From positions 1,074,464 through 1,138,463 of the forward strand of contig NC_016484.1 of NCBI RefSeq assembly GCF_000227115.2: a DNA stretch of 64,000 nt. The letters run 5' to 3'. This stretch comes from Naumovozyma dairenensis CBS 421. Its lineage: Eukaryota; Ascomycota; Saccharomycetes; Saccharomycetales; Saccharomycetaceae. The notes beneath the pieces were generated by a model. It did not search any database. It had not been told where the DNA came from and saw nothing but the letters and a program-made list of their open reading frames with translations. Both the position numbers and the translations under genes were made by a program. Positions 18,302-28,865 of the stretch are shown piece after piece. Numbering within the stretch: the first letter of the stretch is position 1; every line of letters starts with the position of its first letter.

Positions 18302-18718
18302 TTGTAACGTTACATACGTCATTATAAAGAAAAACGAAACATAGATGCTCTTATTTTACAATAAATAACGCCATAGATAAAAATAAAAAAGCCGTATAAT
18401 CTACATCTGTATATCCTGTTCATGATATATCTTTAAATAAGAACCGACATTAATTATCATAAAGAAAGACTTTGAGAAGCGCCCTCGTATATATTACCCG
18501 GGGTTCTCTCTTAATTTTAAAGGTTAGAAACGAACTACGTATCCTTTATATTCTAATTCAGTCTATAAATAAGGAAGTTTAGTGATGCGGTAGCCAAAGT
18601 TAAAAGTTATATTAAGCTACAGAGAGTTTCTTTTTGAAATCGGGTCGAGAGAGTCATCATATAGTATCTTTTATTGGACTTATTCTAAGTATTCACTTTC
18701 AAAAACTCCAGAAAAAAA
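18302..18718. other. Intergenic region EUG1-FPR2
   Basis: 417 bases of AT-rich 3' flank and FPR2 promoter. Nothing else supported. Confidence 0.45.
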
Positions 18719-19123
18719 ATGCGTTGCTTTACGTGGTTATCAGCAATGGCTCTATTTTCCGCTACAACCTTGGCTGGATCCCTTACCGGTTTAGATATTA
18801 AGGTTACTCATCAGATTCCAATAAGTAAATGTCCTACCAAAGCTCTTGCGGGCGATCTGGTAGATGTTCATTATGTAGGTAAACTAAGAGACACTGAAGC
18901 TAAATTTGATTCCAGTTATGATAGAGGTACTCCAATCACTTTTAAATTAGGTTCCGGTCAAGTTATTGAAGGTTGGGATAAAGGTCTAGTAGGAATGTGT
19001 ATTGGTGAAAAACGTACCATCCAAATTCCAAGTTCAATGGCATATGGTGCTAGAGGTATTCCAGGTGTTATTCCAGAAAATGCAGATTTGGTCTTTGATG
19101 TTCAATTGGTCAATATAAAATAA
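18719..19123 (+). CDS. FPR2: ER FKBP-type peptidyl-prolyl isomerase Fpr2
   Basis: A 134-residue protein homologous to Fpr2/FKBP13 (YDR519W, 135 residues). It has a signal peptide (MRCFTWLSAMALFSATTLAG) and one FKBP domain with the FK506/rapamycin pocket motifs FDSSYDRGTPITF, VIEGWDKGLVGMCIGEKR and AYGARGIPGVIPENADLVFDVQL. It catalyses cis-trans isomerisation of prolyl bonds in the secretory pathway. No HDEL signal is present, as in yeast Fpr2. It is tandem with the EUG1-like gene, both being ER folding factors. Confidence 0.95.
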   Translation: MRCFTWLSAMALFSATTLAGSLTGLDIKVTHQIPISKCPTKALAGDLVDVHYVGKLRDTEAKFDSSYDRGTPITFKLGSGQVIEGWDKGLVGMCIGEKRTIQIPSSMAYGARGIPGVIPENADLVFDVQLVNIK

Positions 19124-19288
19124 AATTTATGACACTTTTAGTTTTTTTGTGCTAATCTTCTTAAAAAATATTCTTTATATATCATGTTTATATAAGGACA
19201 GATAAAATAGAAATTATTTAATGTAATTTGCTCGTTACTGAGTCGTTCATACTTGCGATGTAACAGTACTATTTTCTATACCAACCCT

Positions 19289-21718
19289 TTACTTGTTCAG
19301 TGGTCTCTCTTCCATTCCTGTTAGTTCCGTAGTTGATTTGTCCTTCACGTCACCTTTGGGTTGAATTGGATTAGCACTCTGTGTTTCTCCAGCTGGAACC
19401 TTGGAACCTGGTATTGTCGTCGTATTGCTATCACTTGTAGGCGTGGAGAATATCTTCTGAGAATTTGGCTTCAAATTAGTGAAAAAGTCTTGGAAAAAAT
19501 CTTCAAATGAGCTGAACTTATCAACATCTGGCATATGAAAGTTTCTAGCAGTTACATTTTCCATGTTGCTCTTATGTGATTTCAATATTTTAATTCCTTC
19601 TTGCGTAGTAAGATCTACAGAACTCATAAATTTATGAATATCGATACTTTCTTTATTAGCATCAGTATGATTTTGACTGATTATGTTGGATTTCGAACGA
19701 GAATCTTTAGGGAGATGATCCCCAATCTTTGCCTTCGTCATTAGTGGAACATGTGCTTTCATTGGCGATGGATAATGACCTAAACTAACACGTTTCTTAC
19801 TAGTATCAATAATGGATTTGATAATTTTTCCAACGTTATCTGTGGCTTCGTTCAATTTCTCGCCAATGGTATTTAGATGCCAATAAACTCTAGTACATAT
19901 ACTTAAAACTTGTTGCCTCTCCGTGGGATCAAACCAATGAAGAAAATCACATAATGTCAAACATGCATATACCAACTCAGACGTAGTGAAAATTGGTGCG
20001 CCTTTAATTAGAGATGTTGGCAATCTTAAGAAGCCTCTTAAAAGAGAAAATGAATGTTCTTTCATAGTATGTAAGGCATCGTTCAAAAACATGGGTGATT
20101 TCTTCATATCAACTAAGTATTCGGAAAAAAAGGAACGGCAGATCAATATATGATAGTAATCAAATGTAAATAATAATACACCTCCACCATCTTTAGCTAA
20201 CAATTCTTCCCAATTCTTTAACCAATAGTTTAATTCTGGGAATATCAACATTTCCTTCTTGTGTAAGGAGGGATTAGTACCACCGGCGCTCTGCGCCTTT
20301 GTCTTTGTCTTGTCATATATATCCATAAAGTTGGTAAAATAGCTCTTAAAATCCAAAAAAATATTATTAACAATCTCACCTAAATTAATCTCACTCAATT
20401 TAATATCATCTCCAAAATTTGATTGCGGAAATTTAGCAATCAAATGATTGAATTCTTTATTTCGGCTATCCTGTGGTGAAATTTCACCATAACTGATACA
20501 ATATTCTATATGGCATGCTGTTAATGAGTTTAAAATTCGTAAATGATATAAATCATCTAAATTGCATTCCTCTTTGATAAGCACTCTTTCTTTAATTTTA
20601 TGGAAATCGACAATCTTCAATAAACTGAACATTGCAAAGTTAATTAATACTAAAGAGTTGAATTTTAACTGTCTATACCTTTTGGCCTTCCTGGATATAT
20701 GGAACATTGCACAGTATAAAATTGCTTCAATATCGTGTGGAATCAACTTCTCAAACATCGTTAAAGTGTTGGTTAGTAATCTTTCAACCAACGGATATAA
20801 AGTTTCTTGTTCTTTAGCATATTTATCATTGTCAGCAAAACTCATGGCAATTATAGTGAAAACACTCGTAATGAATAAATGTTGATGAATAAATTCCTCC
20901 GATAAATCTTTCATACCACCAGGTATTATCCAAAAATGTGATCTAACAAGGAACTCTTTAGATAATTTATGACATAACAATTGATGCTTCTCATAAAATT
21001 TAAGAAAGTCTACCCTAGCCACTGCGGATGGTCGTTGCTCTCGGGCAATTTGATCTTGTTTATTTGTGGCAATACTTGGGAACAGTCGTTCATCAATACC
21101 ATTTATCAGCTTTAATGGAGGATCCTTCAATTTGTATCCTCCTTGTAAAGTAATTGTTTCGGTTGATTCTACGGTTGACAATTCAGTATTTTCATCCAGC
21201 AGGGTAGTTCCAGTTGAAGACGTTCCCTCGTTATTACTAGCTTTCGATAATTGATCAGCATTCTCATAAGAATTTTTCGAGTCCTGTAATAAAGATATAA
21301 TTGTATCTATTTTGGCATTTAAGCTTTTGACTTCATTTTCCAGGTTCAATAATCGTTTATCAGCACTGTACTTCTCATATGTGTTTGATTCGGTGCCATT
21401 TTCATCTAGTGAACATTCGAGATCTAGCACTTTACATCTATGACATTTACCGAGAGAAGGTTCAAAATCACATCTTGTTTTAAATTTCCGACAAACATCA
21501 CAACTGGAGATCTTCCTCTTCTTTCTAGGTCTTTTGTTTTTATTTACATCTTTTGTCGTTGATTCCTTTCCGATGTTTGTCGTGGTAGAATCAGATGAGG
21601 AGTTAATGATTGACGAAATGGAAGATGCGTTTTTATTTGATAATTTAAGTTCCTTTCCAGATTGAGTCCCATTTGATGCCGGGCTTGAGTTTTGTAATGA
21701 CTTCATGGGTTCATCCAT
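19289..21718 (-). CDS. URC2: Zn2Cys6 transcription factor Urc2
   Basis: An 809-residue fungal binuclear-cluster activator, homologue of Urc2/Tea1-type YDR520C (772 residues), linked to uracil catabolism in yeasts that keep the URC pathway. The cluster is at residues 73-102 (CDVCRKFKTRC, then CHRCKVLDLEC; Cys 73, 76, 83, 92, 95, 102), preceded by a basic KRPRKKRK nuclear-localisation-like stretch and followed by a short coiled coil (LLNLENEVKSLNAKID). The middle region matches the fungal transcription-factor homology domain. The first true ATG is at 21718 (MDEPMKSLQ). It is convergent with FPR2, as in S. cerevisiae. Regulatory target genes are unknown here. Confidence 0.92.
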   Translation of the reverse strand: MDEPMKSLQNSSPASNGTQSGKELKLSNKNASSISSIINSSSDSTTTNIGKESTTKDVNKNKRPRKKRKISSCDVCRKFKTRCDFEPSLGKCHRCKVLDLECSLDENGTESNTYEKYSADKRLLNLENEVKSLNAKIDTIISLLQDSKNSYENADQLSKASNNEGTSSTGTTLLDENTELSTVESTETITLQGGYKLKDPPLKLINGIDERLFPSIATNKQDQIAREQRPSAVARVDFLKFYEKHQLLCHKLSKEFLVRSHFWIIPGGMKDLSEEFIHQHLFITSVFTIIAMSFADNDKYAKEQETLYPLVERLLTNTLTMFEKLIPHDIEAILYCAMFHISRKAKRYRQLKFNSLVLINFAMFSLLKIVDFHKIKERVLIKEECNLDDLYHLRILNSLTACHIEYCISYGEISPQDSRNKEFNHLIAKFPQSNFGDDIKLSEINLGEIVNNIFLDFKSYFTNFMDIYDKTKTKAQSAGGTNPSLHKKEMLIFPELNYWLKNWEELLAKDGGGVLLFTFDYYHILICRSFFSEYLVDMKKSPMFLNDALHTMKEHSFSLLRGFLRLPTSLIKGAPIFTTSELVYACLTLCDFLHWFDPTERQQVLSICTRVYWHLNTIGEKLNEATDNVGKIIKSIIDTSKKRVSLGHYPSPMKAHVPLMTKAKIGDHLPKDSRSKSNIISQNHTDANKESIDIHKFMSSVDLTTQEGIKILKSHKSNMENVTARNFHMPDVDKFSSFEDFFQDFFTNLKPNSQKIFSTPTSDSNTTTIPGSKVPAGETQSANPIQPKGDVKDKSTTELTGMEERPLNK

Positions 21719-22185
21719 CTCTGCCACAAGATGTTGTTTAATGTTTTGATTTGATATCAGTAGCTAAAATCCAAACCTTTCTTTGCTTGTAAATGTCTCA
21801 TCAAGTATCTGTACCCAGTCAAGGCAAGATAAATCCACTATTGAAAAGTGTGGTTGAACTGAGTTACTATTTGATAAACCTTTTTTGGTGATTATTTTTG
21901 AATATGTCCAACTTGTTCCATTTAATTTAACAGAGATGGGGACTCTGATATTAATACAAAAGCGATTTAGCGCTGAACAGCAGTGACGCTGTAAATCTAT
22001 ACGAAACAGACAGAACTTCATAAAGATAAAACACAGGCTTATGTCCTATTATTATTTATATGCTTAAATATAGTTGATCTCATTGAAGTTCTTTATCTGA
22101 AAAATATACATAGCTGGTTCAAAAATTAAATACATAAATAAATAAATAAGATGTCATGTTGAGAAACTTGGAATTGTAATTTTTT
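21719..22185. other. Intergenic region URC2-SPS2
   Basis: Promoter of URC2 and 3' flank of SPS2, 467 bases. An 85-codon open stretch on the minus strand (21764-22021) lacks an ATG at its beginning and has no recognisable domain; I do not call it. Confidence 0.4.
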
Positions 22186-23568
22186 TTAAATGATTGTTGC
22201 TGAAAGTAAGCACATTGAAATAAAAAGCCCAAAACAAGGAAGCCGTGTAGCTGCCGCAGCCTTACTTTCCTTATCCTTAGTTATATCAGATTTCTTTCTA
22301 TCCATGACTTTGGAGTTATCAGTATTCTCATTTTCCACTATCATTTCACTTTTATCTAATACTTCACCTTCCTCATTCACTTTTAATGAGTTTTCCTTTT
22401 TATCAGAAGTACAGCTAACTTTACCACCTCTTATTATTGACCTATCATTTACTAATTTTGTCCATTTTGTACAATCTAGATTATTCGACGTGGATTTAAT
22501 ATATGCACTACCTTTCACTAATTTTAATTCCGGGAAATCTGTGTCATCAAAATTTCCTTCTAATTGAACAGCACCTCCAACTTGTCTTAATTGAGGCAAA
22601 AAATCAATTTTATTCAACTTTGAATTGTTACTGACCATGATTCCACCATCAACGTTTGTCACATTTTTCAAATCTATTTTCTTTAAATTAACATTATCGA
22701 TTATACCCAATGTTCCATCAATAGATAATAAAGTTGGAATTTCTAATTCTTCAAAGAAATTCTCAATGAATTCCATGGAACTGTTCACTTGTTGAAGTTT
22801 TGGAAATGAGACTTTTGATGTATCTCTTACAGTCAGGTTTTTAACAGAAACCAAATTAGGCATTTCCAATTCTAGTTCTTTTGCATTGGCATGTATAGTT
22901 AATTCTTTCGTAACTCTAATTAAATCCATTTCAATATTCTCTAAAAACCTATTATTATTGATATTAAAAATTTCTAACTCTTTTATTTCACCTAATCTTC
23001 CAATTTGAGAAAGGGACGTGTCTGATATAATTATATTTTTCACATCTGAGATATCTTGATGTATTTGTGCCTCGGTTAAAACAGGTAAAGTTTCCCAATC
23101 AATAGATTCAGTGTAGATAAAGGATGGTAATTTTATTGAAGCAACTGAAGTTAGATTCAAAATAGTAAACTTACCATGAACATTTTGTAATTGGTTGCCA
23201 TGAATCTTATTAATATATGGACTGTTAGCAATTTTTAGATCTCCCTCAATATTTTTCAAATTACCAAATTCAACGTTTGTGTCAGTATAATTGGAAAGAA
23301 TTTCTATGGAACCGGTAACACTTAAACAGTTATTTTGTAATTCTCTTAATTCTTCAGCATCAGAGATGAAATAATTTGAATGTTTGCATACTTCAAGTAA
23401 GGGAAGTTTTTGTTTTTCAGAAATGGGTTTCTTTTCTTCAATATTTGGTGAGATAACAACTCTGGAATCAGAATTTACTAAGATTTGGCTTGAATCTAAT
23501 CTTCTCTTTTTGGCAGATGTTAGAGAAAACATTCCTAAGGAAAGAGTTATTAAATATGAGAGCTTCAT
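22186..23568 (-). CDS. SPS2: GPI-anchored Ecm33-family cell-wall protein Sps2
   Basis: A 460-residue protein of the Ecm33/Pst1/Sps2/Sps22 family. It starts at ATG 23568 with a signal peptide (MKLSYLITLSLGMFSLTSA), continues with leucine-rich receptor-L-type repeats (e.g. NLKNIEGDLKIANSPYI) and N-glycosylation sites, and ends with a hydrophobic GPI-attachment tail (LPCFGLFISMCLLSATII). Position next to SPS1 and the two Ndt80-type sites in its promoter identify it as the sporulation member Sps2 (YDR522C) or Sps22 (YCL048W), which help build the beta-glucan layer of the spore wall, rather than vegetative Ecm33. It is about 40 residues shorter than S. cerevisiae Sps2. Confidence 0.92.
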   Translation of the reverse strand: MKLSYLITLSLGMFSLTSAKKRRLDSSQILVNSDSRVVISPNIEEKKPISEKQKLPLLEVCKHSNYFISDAEELRELQNNCLSVTGSIEILSNYTDTNVEFGNLKNIEGDLKIANSPYINKIHGNQLQNVHGKFTILNLTSVASIKLPSFIYTESIDWETLPVLTEAQIHQDISDVKNIIISDTSLSQIGRLGEIKELEIFNINNNRFLENIEMDLIRVTKELTIHANAKELELEMPNLVSVKNLTVRDTSKVSFPKLQQVNSSMEFIENFFEELEIPTLLSIDGTLGIIDNVNLKKIDLKNVTNVDGGIMVSNNSKLNKIDFLPQLRQVGGAVQLEGNFDDTDFPELKLVKGSAYIKSTSNNLDCTKWTKLVNDRSIIRGGKVSCTSDKKENSLKVNEEGEVLDKSEMIVENENTDNSKVMDRKKSDITKDKESKAAAATRLPCFGLFISMCLLSATII

Positions 23569-23715
23569 ATTTTGTCTGATCAATTTGATGTCTTGCTTTC
23601 TTTTACTTTTCTACACTTGATAATAACAATGGTAAGGTCTCTTATATTGTTGTAAGATTAAATGTTTGGAGCAAACAATTTTAAACGTAAGTTGCCTACA
23701 ATTGTGTTTATATAT

Positions 23716-23743
23716 ATTTGTGACATTTATTACTGTCACAAAA
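23716..23743. promoter_or_regulatory. Pair of mid-sporulation elements (MSE, Ndt80 sites) before SPS2
   Basis: Two exact matches to the MSE consensus gNCRCAAAW face each other: GTCACAAAT on the minus strand (23716-23724) and GTCACAAAA on the plus strand (23735-23743), 148-175 bases upstream of the SPS2 start. Ndt80 binds such sites to switch on middle sporulation genes in S. cerevisiae. The pairing and the position at a known sporulation gene make function likely. Confidence 0.75.
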
Positions 23744-23962
23744 CTAAGTTGCATAAGGGATTAGAGCCGGGCACGACAGCCTTTGGAAAAATATAGTAAA
23801 AAAGAGTCTAATAATTATTAATATATTGAAAACAATAACCTTTTTACCATGAAACTCTTAATTTGCAGAAACAAAAGTAAAAGTAGGAAAACAAGGTTAT
23901 CTCTCTTTTCTTATCAAAGTTGTTCAATAATAAAACTTAAACACAAAAAAAGCTAATTTAAT

Positions 23963-25432
23963 TTATTGAGCTAAATACTGCTTGATTGTATCCATCCTTA
24001 ATTCAACTTCTTCTATCAGTACTTCACTGAATCCTGGAACTTTCATTTCTACTCCAATTAAATAATTTAATACATCATCGACATGTTTTCTCGTTTCCTC
24101 TTCGTTTGCTCTATCATGCATTCTCTTTAAACAGTAACAGATTACGTTTTTTAGATAGTCTATATCAATTTGTTTAAAATTAGATTCTTTTTTCTCATCT
24201 GATATAATTTGGGGAGATTGAAGGTCTGTATCAATTTCCATTCCAGAACCGAGACCATATACAGCATTTTTATCATATTCTCTGAATGATGGTGTTGTTG
24301 CGTTTGTAATAGGTGTCACATTATGATTGCTGTTACTGTTACTACTACTATTATTATTATTATTGTTATTGTTACAATAAGAGCTTTGTAATGTCGATGC
24401 AGATATAGGACTTTCTTCAGTCTTTGATAAGTTCTTTGACTTTGTTAATCTTACAGAATCAAAATTCCAAAAGTTACCACTTTTTGGTTTTGAAAATGTT
24501 TGATATAATCGATTATCTAAAGAATATTTGGGAACTTTATTTCCCTCCTTTCTTGTACGTTTTATTTCCATGACTTCATTTCTTAAATCTGTAATTTTTA
24601 TATTCTTTACAAATGGTTGTTGTAACAATTCAGTTGCAGTAGGTCTTTCATCAGGATCTTTGATAAGACATGCAGATATAAATAATTTAGCGGCGTCTGA
24701 AAAGGACACCATGCAATCTTGGAGGTTTTTTTTTGGTATATTTCTCATAACTTTACCTGCATCATATTTAGCATATGGTGGACATCCCTTTAATAATTCA
24801 TATACCGTAATACCTAATGACCAAATATCTGCCTTTTCATTATATCCATGAGATGAATTAGAAATAATTTCTGGTGCCATCCAATAAGGTGTTCCAACGA
24901 ATGTGTTTCTTTTTGCTGTAGATCTTAATTGTCCACTGACTCCAAAATCTGCTAATTTAACTAACCCATCATCTGTTAGTAAAACATTTGCAGCTTTAAC
25001 ATCTCTGTGGATTTTCCTTTGTTCATGTAAATATTGTAAACCTCTTAAAACATTTTTGGTAATGAATGCAACTTTATCCTCATGTAAACCTTCATTATAA
25101 TGATATCTAATTAAATCTGAGCATGAACCACCTCCACAATATTCCATTACTATCCACATGGAAACATCCTCTAACATAGTAGTAATATAATTAGTAATAT
25201 ATGGTGATTTTAATTCAGCCAAGAAAAAAATTTCTTGTGCAATCAATTCAATATCTTCGTCACTACTTTCTAAATTGACCACTTTAATGGCTACAATTTC
25301 ACCAGTTAATTTATCAATTGCTTTATAAACATCACCGAAATTTCCTCTACCGACGCAATCTTGAATGGAATAAATGGTAGATGGACGTTTTTGATTGTAT
25401 AAATCTTTTGGGATGTTCACATGAATTGTCAT
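23963..25432 (-). CDS. SPS1: Sporulation-specific STE20/GCKIII-type kinase Sps1
   Basis: A 489-residue Ser/Thr kinase, length as Sps1 (YDR523C, 490), required for spore-wall formation. Kinase domain at residues 21-274: glycine loop VGRGNFGDV, catalytic Lys50, HRDVKAAN with Asp144, DFG at 162-164 and the GTPYWMAPE P+1 loop. A Ser/Asn-rich linker follows (poly-Asn from a microsatellite), then a conserved acidic C-terminal helical region. The true ATG is 25432 (MTIHVNIPKDLYNQ); upstream codons in frame have no ATG. It is in the same orientation as SPS2 and AGE1, the chromosome IV order. An imperfect MSE core (CCACAAAC near 25732) lies upstream. Confidence 0.95.
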   Translation of the reverse strand: MTIHVNIPKDLYNQKRPSTIYSIQDCVGRGNFGDVYKAIDKLTGEIVAIKVVNLESSDEDIELIAQEIFFLAELKSPYITNYITTMLEDVSMWIVMEYCGGGSCSDLIRYHYNEGLHEDKVAFITKNVLRGLQYLHEQRKIHRDVKAANVLLTDDGLVKLADFGVSGQLRSTAKRNTFVGTPYWMAPEIISNSSHGYNEKADIWSLGITVYELLKGCPPYAKYDAGKVMRNIPKKNLQDCMVSFSDAAKLFISACLIKDPDERPTATELLQQPFVKNIKITDLRNEVMEIKRTRKEGNKVPKYSLDNRLYQTFSKPKSGNFWNFDSVRLTKSKNLSKTEESPISASTLQSSYCNNNNNNNNSSSNSNSNHNVTPITNATTPSFREYDKNAVYGLGSGMEIDTDLQSPQIISDEKKESNFKQIDIDYLKNVICYCLKRMHDRANEEETRKHVDDVLNYLIGVEMKVPGFSEVLIEEVELRMDTIKQYLAQ

Positions 25433-25983
25433 TTTGAGAAGTGAATAAAAAAACAAAACTAATTTTCGTATGTATGTGAAGCTATGTTGAAAGCAAATTA
25501 TATTAAAAAAAATAATAAGAAAAAAATCGTGACAATAAAAAATAGCTTATGATATCTTTGAATAGCTTTTTCTTGTTTTCCAGAAACAATATCCTTGCAG
25601 TAATAATGCGGTGCTTTTTTTCGTTGTTGGTTTGTTGTAAGCAATAGCAAAAAGAATGCAATGTTTTTTCAACTATATATTTTCAGATCATTGATTATTG
25701 AATTGCAAGTTGAAATAGAAAATTGGCATATACCACAAACTGATCTGCGGTACTTTTTCTTGACAATTTTTTTGAAGACTGTGTCACTCACACCTAACTT
25801 ATCTTGTTTTTATCTAAGACGCGACGCTATGTGCAGTTTTTCCACTATGCGAAGGATACATACGTAGAGTGATGAGGATATTATCACGACTTAACAGTAA
25901 CAATAATGTTAGGAAGTTACATAATGCACAGCATTAATATAGCTTTTATCAATTCTAAATGTTATATGGAGAATCTAAGCTAT
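25433..25983. other. Intergenic region SPS1-AGE1
   Basis: 551 bases between two minus-strand genes: SPS1 promoter and AGE1 3' flank. A 68-codon open stretch on the plus strand at 25661 shows no domain. Confidence 0.4.
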
Positions 25984-27621
25984 TTATCTTTTCTTATTCA
26001 ATTTCAAAGATTTATGAAGATTCAATATATTATTTGGTGACATTAAATTCCTTGTTGCGGGAGAAAAAGGTGATGATAATGTTGAAGATGGTATTGATGT
26101 GTTATTATTAATTATTAATTTCCCAATAGATTTTGTATCTTGTAGAATATGATTATGATTGCCATCAGTATGTTGTAAAGATTTCTGTGCTAATGGTGAT
26201 TTATAGATATTGCCTTTAGAAAACGACGACGACGATGGTGATGAGGATGAGAATGAGGATGGTAATGGTGACGATTCTTTATAGGGTTCATAGATTTTTA
26301 ACATTGCTTTCCAATATTTAATTACTTCCGGTCCCCATTGTGTCATATTAGTAGGTAATTGATCTATTATTAACCCATTACTTAATAAGAATTCTGTAAT
26401 ATGAAAAATGGGGGTTTCATCTACTATAGTATGATGTTTTAAAGAATATTGGAAAATTGATGTTGTTGTATTCGTTTTTCTATGATAAATAGATAATTCT
26501 CTTAATGTCCGATTTGTCTTTGCTAAAGCCTTTTGAATATCATAAATACTATTATTGTGAATGGCTAATATTAGGTCTTTCAGGATATCGTTATCATTAT
26601 TAATTGTTAACTTTTTTTCGATGTATTTTTTAGTAATATATTTATCCTTAATGAAAAGGGATCTCATTTGATCATTACAATTTGATGAAATTTTTAAATT
26701 TATTGGTAAATTATGTTCATAAATTTCATTAACGTTTGAATTGAGGCAATTATTTTTAATTAAATATAATGTTTCAATGGAATGGAAATTATCCAACGTT
26801 AAAGACCTAATTTTGGAAATATGTGATCCCATTGATCTATGTATACCTGAACATTTAATACAAAGTAAACATAATATATTCAATGAAATCCATTCTACAG
26901 AATCAGTTGAGTTACAATCGCAACATTTCAAATTCGATTGATGTAAATGTTTAACTTGATTTAATAATGATGTAAAATCAGTACCACTGGTAGTAGTAGT
27001 AGTAGTAGTAGTAGTACTTTTATTATTATTAAGGTCTTTATTATTGTTATCATTGTTTATGGTATTTTTACTTATTATGTTGTTGCTAGTATTATCATGT
27101 GATATTGAATTTGAATCATTTATAAGAGAATCATGCATTGACTTCATTATTTTATCAAACCAATGATTCATAACAGTTTCATTTTCAAATTTAAATTTGA
27201 ATAATCTGTCATTGTTTTTTCTATTATCTTTCTTTAAACCATTTATCCCATTTCGTATTTTTTGGACATTAATAGATTGTAAAACTTGGAAAGTTTTATC
27301 ATCCAATTTCTTCGTTGAAATAAATTGTAAATCTATTATAATAATTTCATCATTATTTGCTAAAGATAAAGTGGAAGATAGATTTGGGGAGGGCGAAATA
27401 ACGGCTTTCTTTTTATACAATGGTTTCAATACCAAAGTACTATTCTTCGTACTTATGGAAATATTATATTTATACCAATGAGAATTCTTATCTTTGATAA
27501 AATTTGAATTTCTCCTTATTGCCTTATTTGGGATAGACGGGCTCTTCGAAGAAGACGATGAAGATGTTGATCTTTTGTACTCTTTTAGCCATATAATATC
27601 GTTGCTTTCTGTTTCTTTCAT
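25984..27621 (-). CDS. AGE1: ArfGAP Age1
   Basis: A 545-residue GTPase-activating protein for Arf1/2, acting in trans-Golgi and endosome transport; homologue of Age1 (YDR524C, 482 residues). A PH-like N-terminal half is followed by Asn and Thr homopolymer runs. The ArfGAP zinc finger starts at C233-x2-C236 and continues with C254-x2-C257, SGIHRSMGSH and the catalytic arginine at 262. A short ankyrin-like region follows. The C-terminus is Ser-rich. The poly-Thr run (ACT repeats near 26990-27014) comes from a microsatellite. It is the last gene before gene order departs from chromosome IV. Confidence 0.93.
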   Translation of the reverse strand: MKETESNDIIWLKEYKRSTSSSSSSKSPSIPNKAIRRNSNFIKDKNSHWYKYNISISTKNSTLVLKPLYKKKAVISPSPNLSSTLSLANNDEIIIIDLQFISTKKLDDKTFQVLQSINVQKIRNGINGLKKDNRKNNDRLFKFKFENETVMNHWFDKIMKSMHDSLINDSNSISHDNTSNNIISKNTINNDNNNKDLNNNKSTTTTTTTTTSGTDFTSLLNQVKHLHQSNLKCCDCNSTDSVEWISLNILCLLCIKCSGIHRSMGSHISKIRSLTLDNFHSIETLYLIKNNCLNSNVNEIYEHNLPINLKISSNCNDQMRSLFIKDKYITKKYIEKKLTINNDNDILKDLILAIHNNSIYDIQKALAKTNRTLRELSIYHRKTNTTTSIFQYSLKHHTIVDETPIFHITEFLLSNGLIIDQLPTNMTQWGPEVIKYWKAMLKIYEPYKESSPLPSSFSSSSPSSSSFSKGNIYKSPLAQKSLQHTDGNHNHILQDTKSIGKLIINNNTSIPSSTLSSPFSPATRNLMSPNNILNLHKSLKLNKKR

Positions 27622-28865
27622 CCCACCGTTGAATTATATATATATATATATATATGATTATTTTTTGTTTGTATTTTATGCTCCCCTGCTGAAAGTTTTA
27701 ATAATATAGGGTACGCAAAAGACCTTCCTTTGGATAATTTTTTTCTTTTCTAATGATTAGAATACTTGACAGACACTCGAGTAATATTTGTAAATATTTT
27801 GTGTTGCAAGGGAAAGTGTAGTTGCGATTCCTTAGTTTTGTACATGCAGTAGCAGTATCATTTATCATGATAAGGTACTTCTATATAATTAATTATATAA
27901 TCTACCTTGTTTCATCATTGTTATGTATTTTTTTTTTTCACCGATCGTTTAAAGAAAAACACTACGCACATTTGTGTGGGAAAGAGGAAATCATACACAC
28001 ATGCGTAAACAATAGATACCATAACATACAAATAGGTAATAAGAATGCTTGATCTGACATGGTTCACAAGCGATAGGAATAGTATTATAATACGAGCATA
28101 CAGCTAAAGCTTTGATATATATGGTGTCTGGTTTGCAAGTTATTCACGATTGTGATGGATTGTGGTGGATTGCGATGGAGTGCGATGGATGGCGGCCCAT
28201 GCATCCATTCTCAAGGATTATGTAAAAAATCACTACGTAGCTGGTGAGGGAAATTCGCGCAACAACTTGTTCTTTTTGCTATTGTTGTAATGAATAGCAT
28301 TTTACATGGAGGGTCTTCTGGTCTTCCTTCTGGTCTGGAATAAGTAGAAAAAGCACTAGCTACTTTGCTCATTATAATAACTTCTTCTCAGTTATAGAGG
28401 TGTCTCCGAGTCAATGGAAGTACTAGTACTTTCTACCGCACCTGAAGGGATATTCTGGCTAGCAAACTAACAAACTAACAAACTAACTTAACCACCCAGA
28501 CTTTGGATGGGGGATTATCTTCTGGTGGTAATGCGGGCGGGTGCTGAACACCCGCCACTGTGGAGAAAGAGACTTGCTCCCCTTCCCCCCTTCCCCCCGT
28601 TCCGGTTTCCTCTCCAGAGAGAAAAGAAAAGAAAAGAAAATTAAACAACACCAAAAACGCCAAACAAAGGAAACGGGGGAGGGGAGAAAAGAAAGACGGA
28701 GTTAGACCTCCCCAATCAACACTGGATTTATCACAGTGGGAACTATTGTTTCATAACAAGAACAAGGTATAACCAACAATAGCCCTCAGGTAGTCCATTA
28801 TAAAGCTTAGTAAATATCTGTATTAGCTACCACTTACAATAAAAGAAGGAAAAAACGGGGAAAAA
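27622..28865. other. Long intergenic region upstream of AGE1 and of the BED-finger gene
   Basis: 1.24 kb of divergent promoter region. It contains (TA)n at 27635-27655, degenerate repeats of GATGGATTG type near 28150-28195, CAAACTAA repeats near 28465-28487, and C-rich tracts around 28578-28600. Open frames of 60-76 codons here are low-complexity and not supported. Confidence 0.5.
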
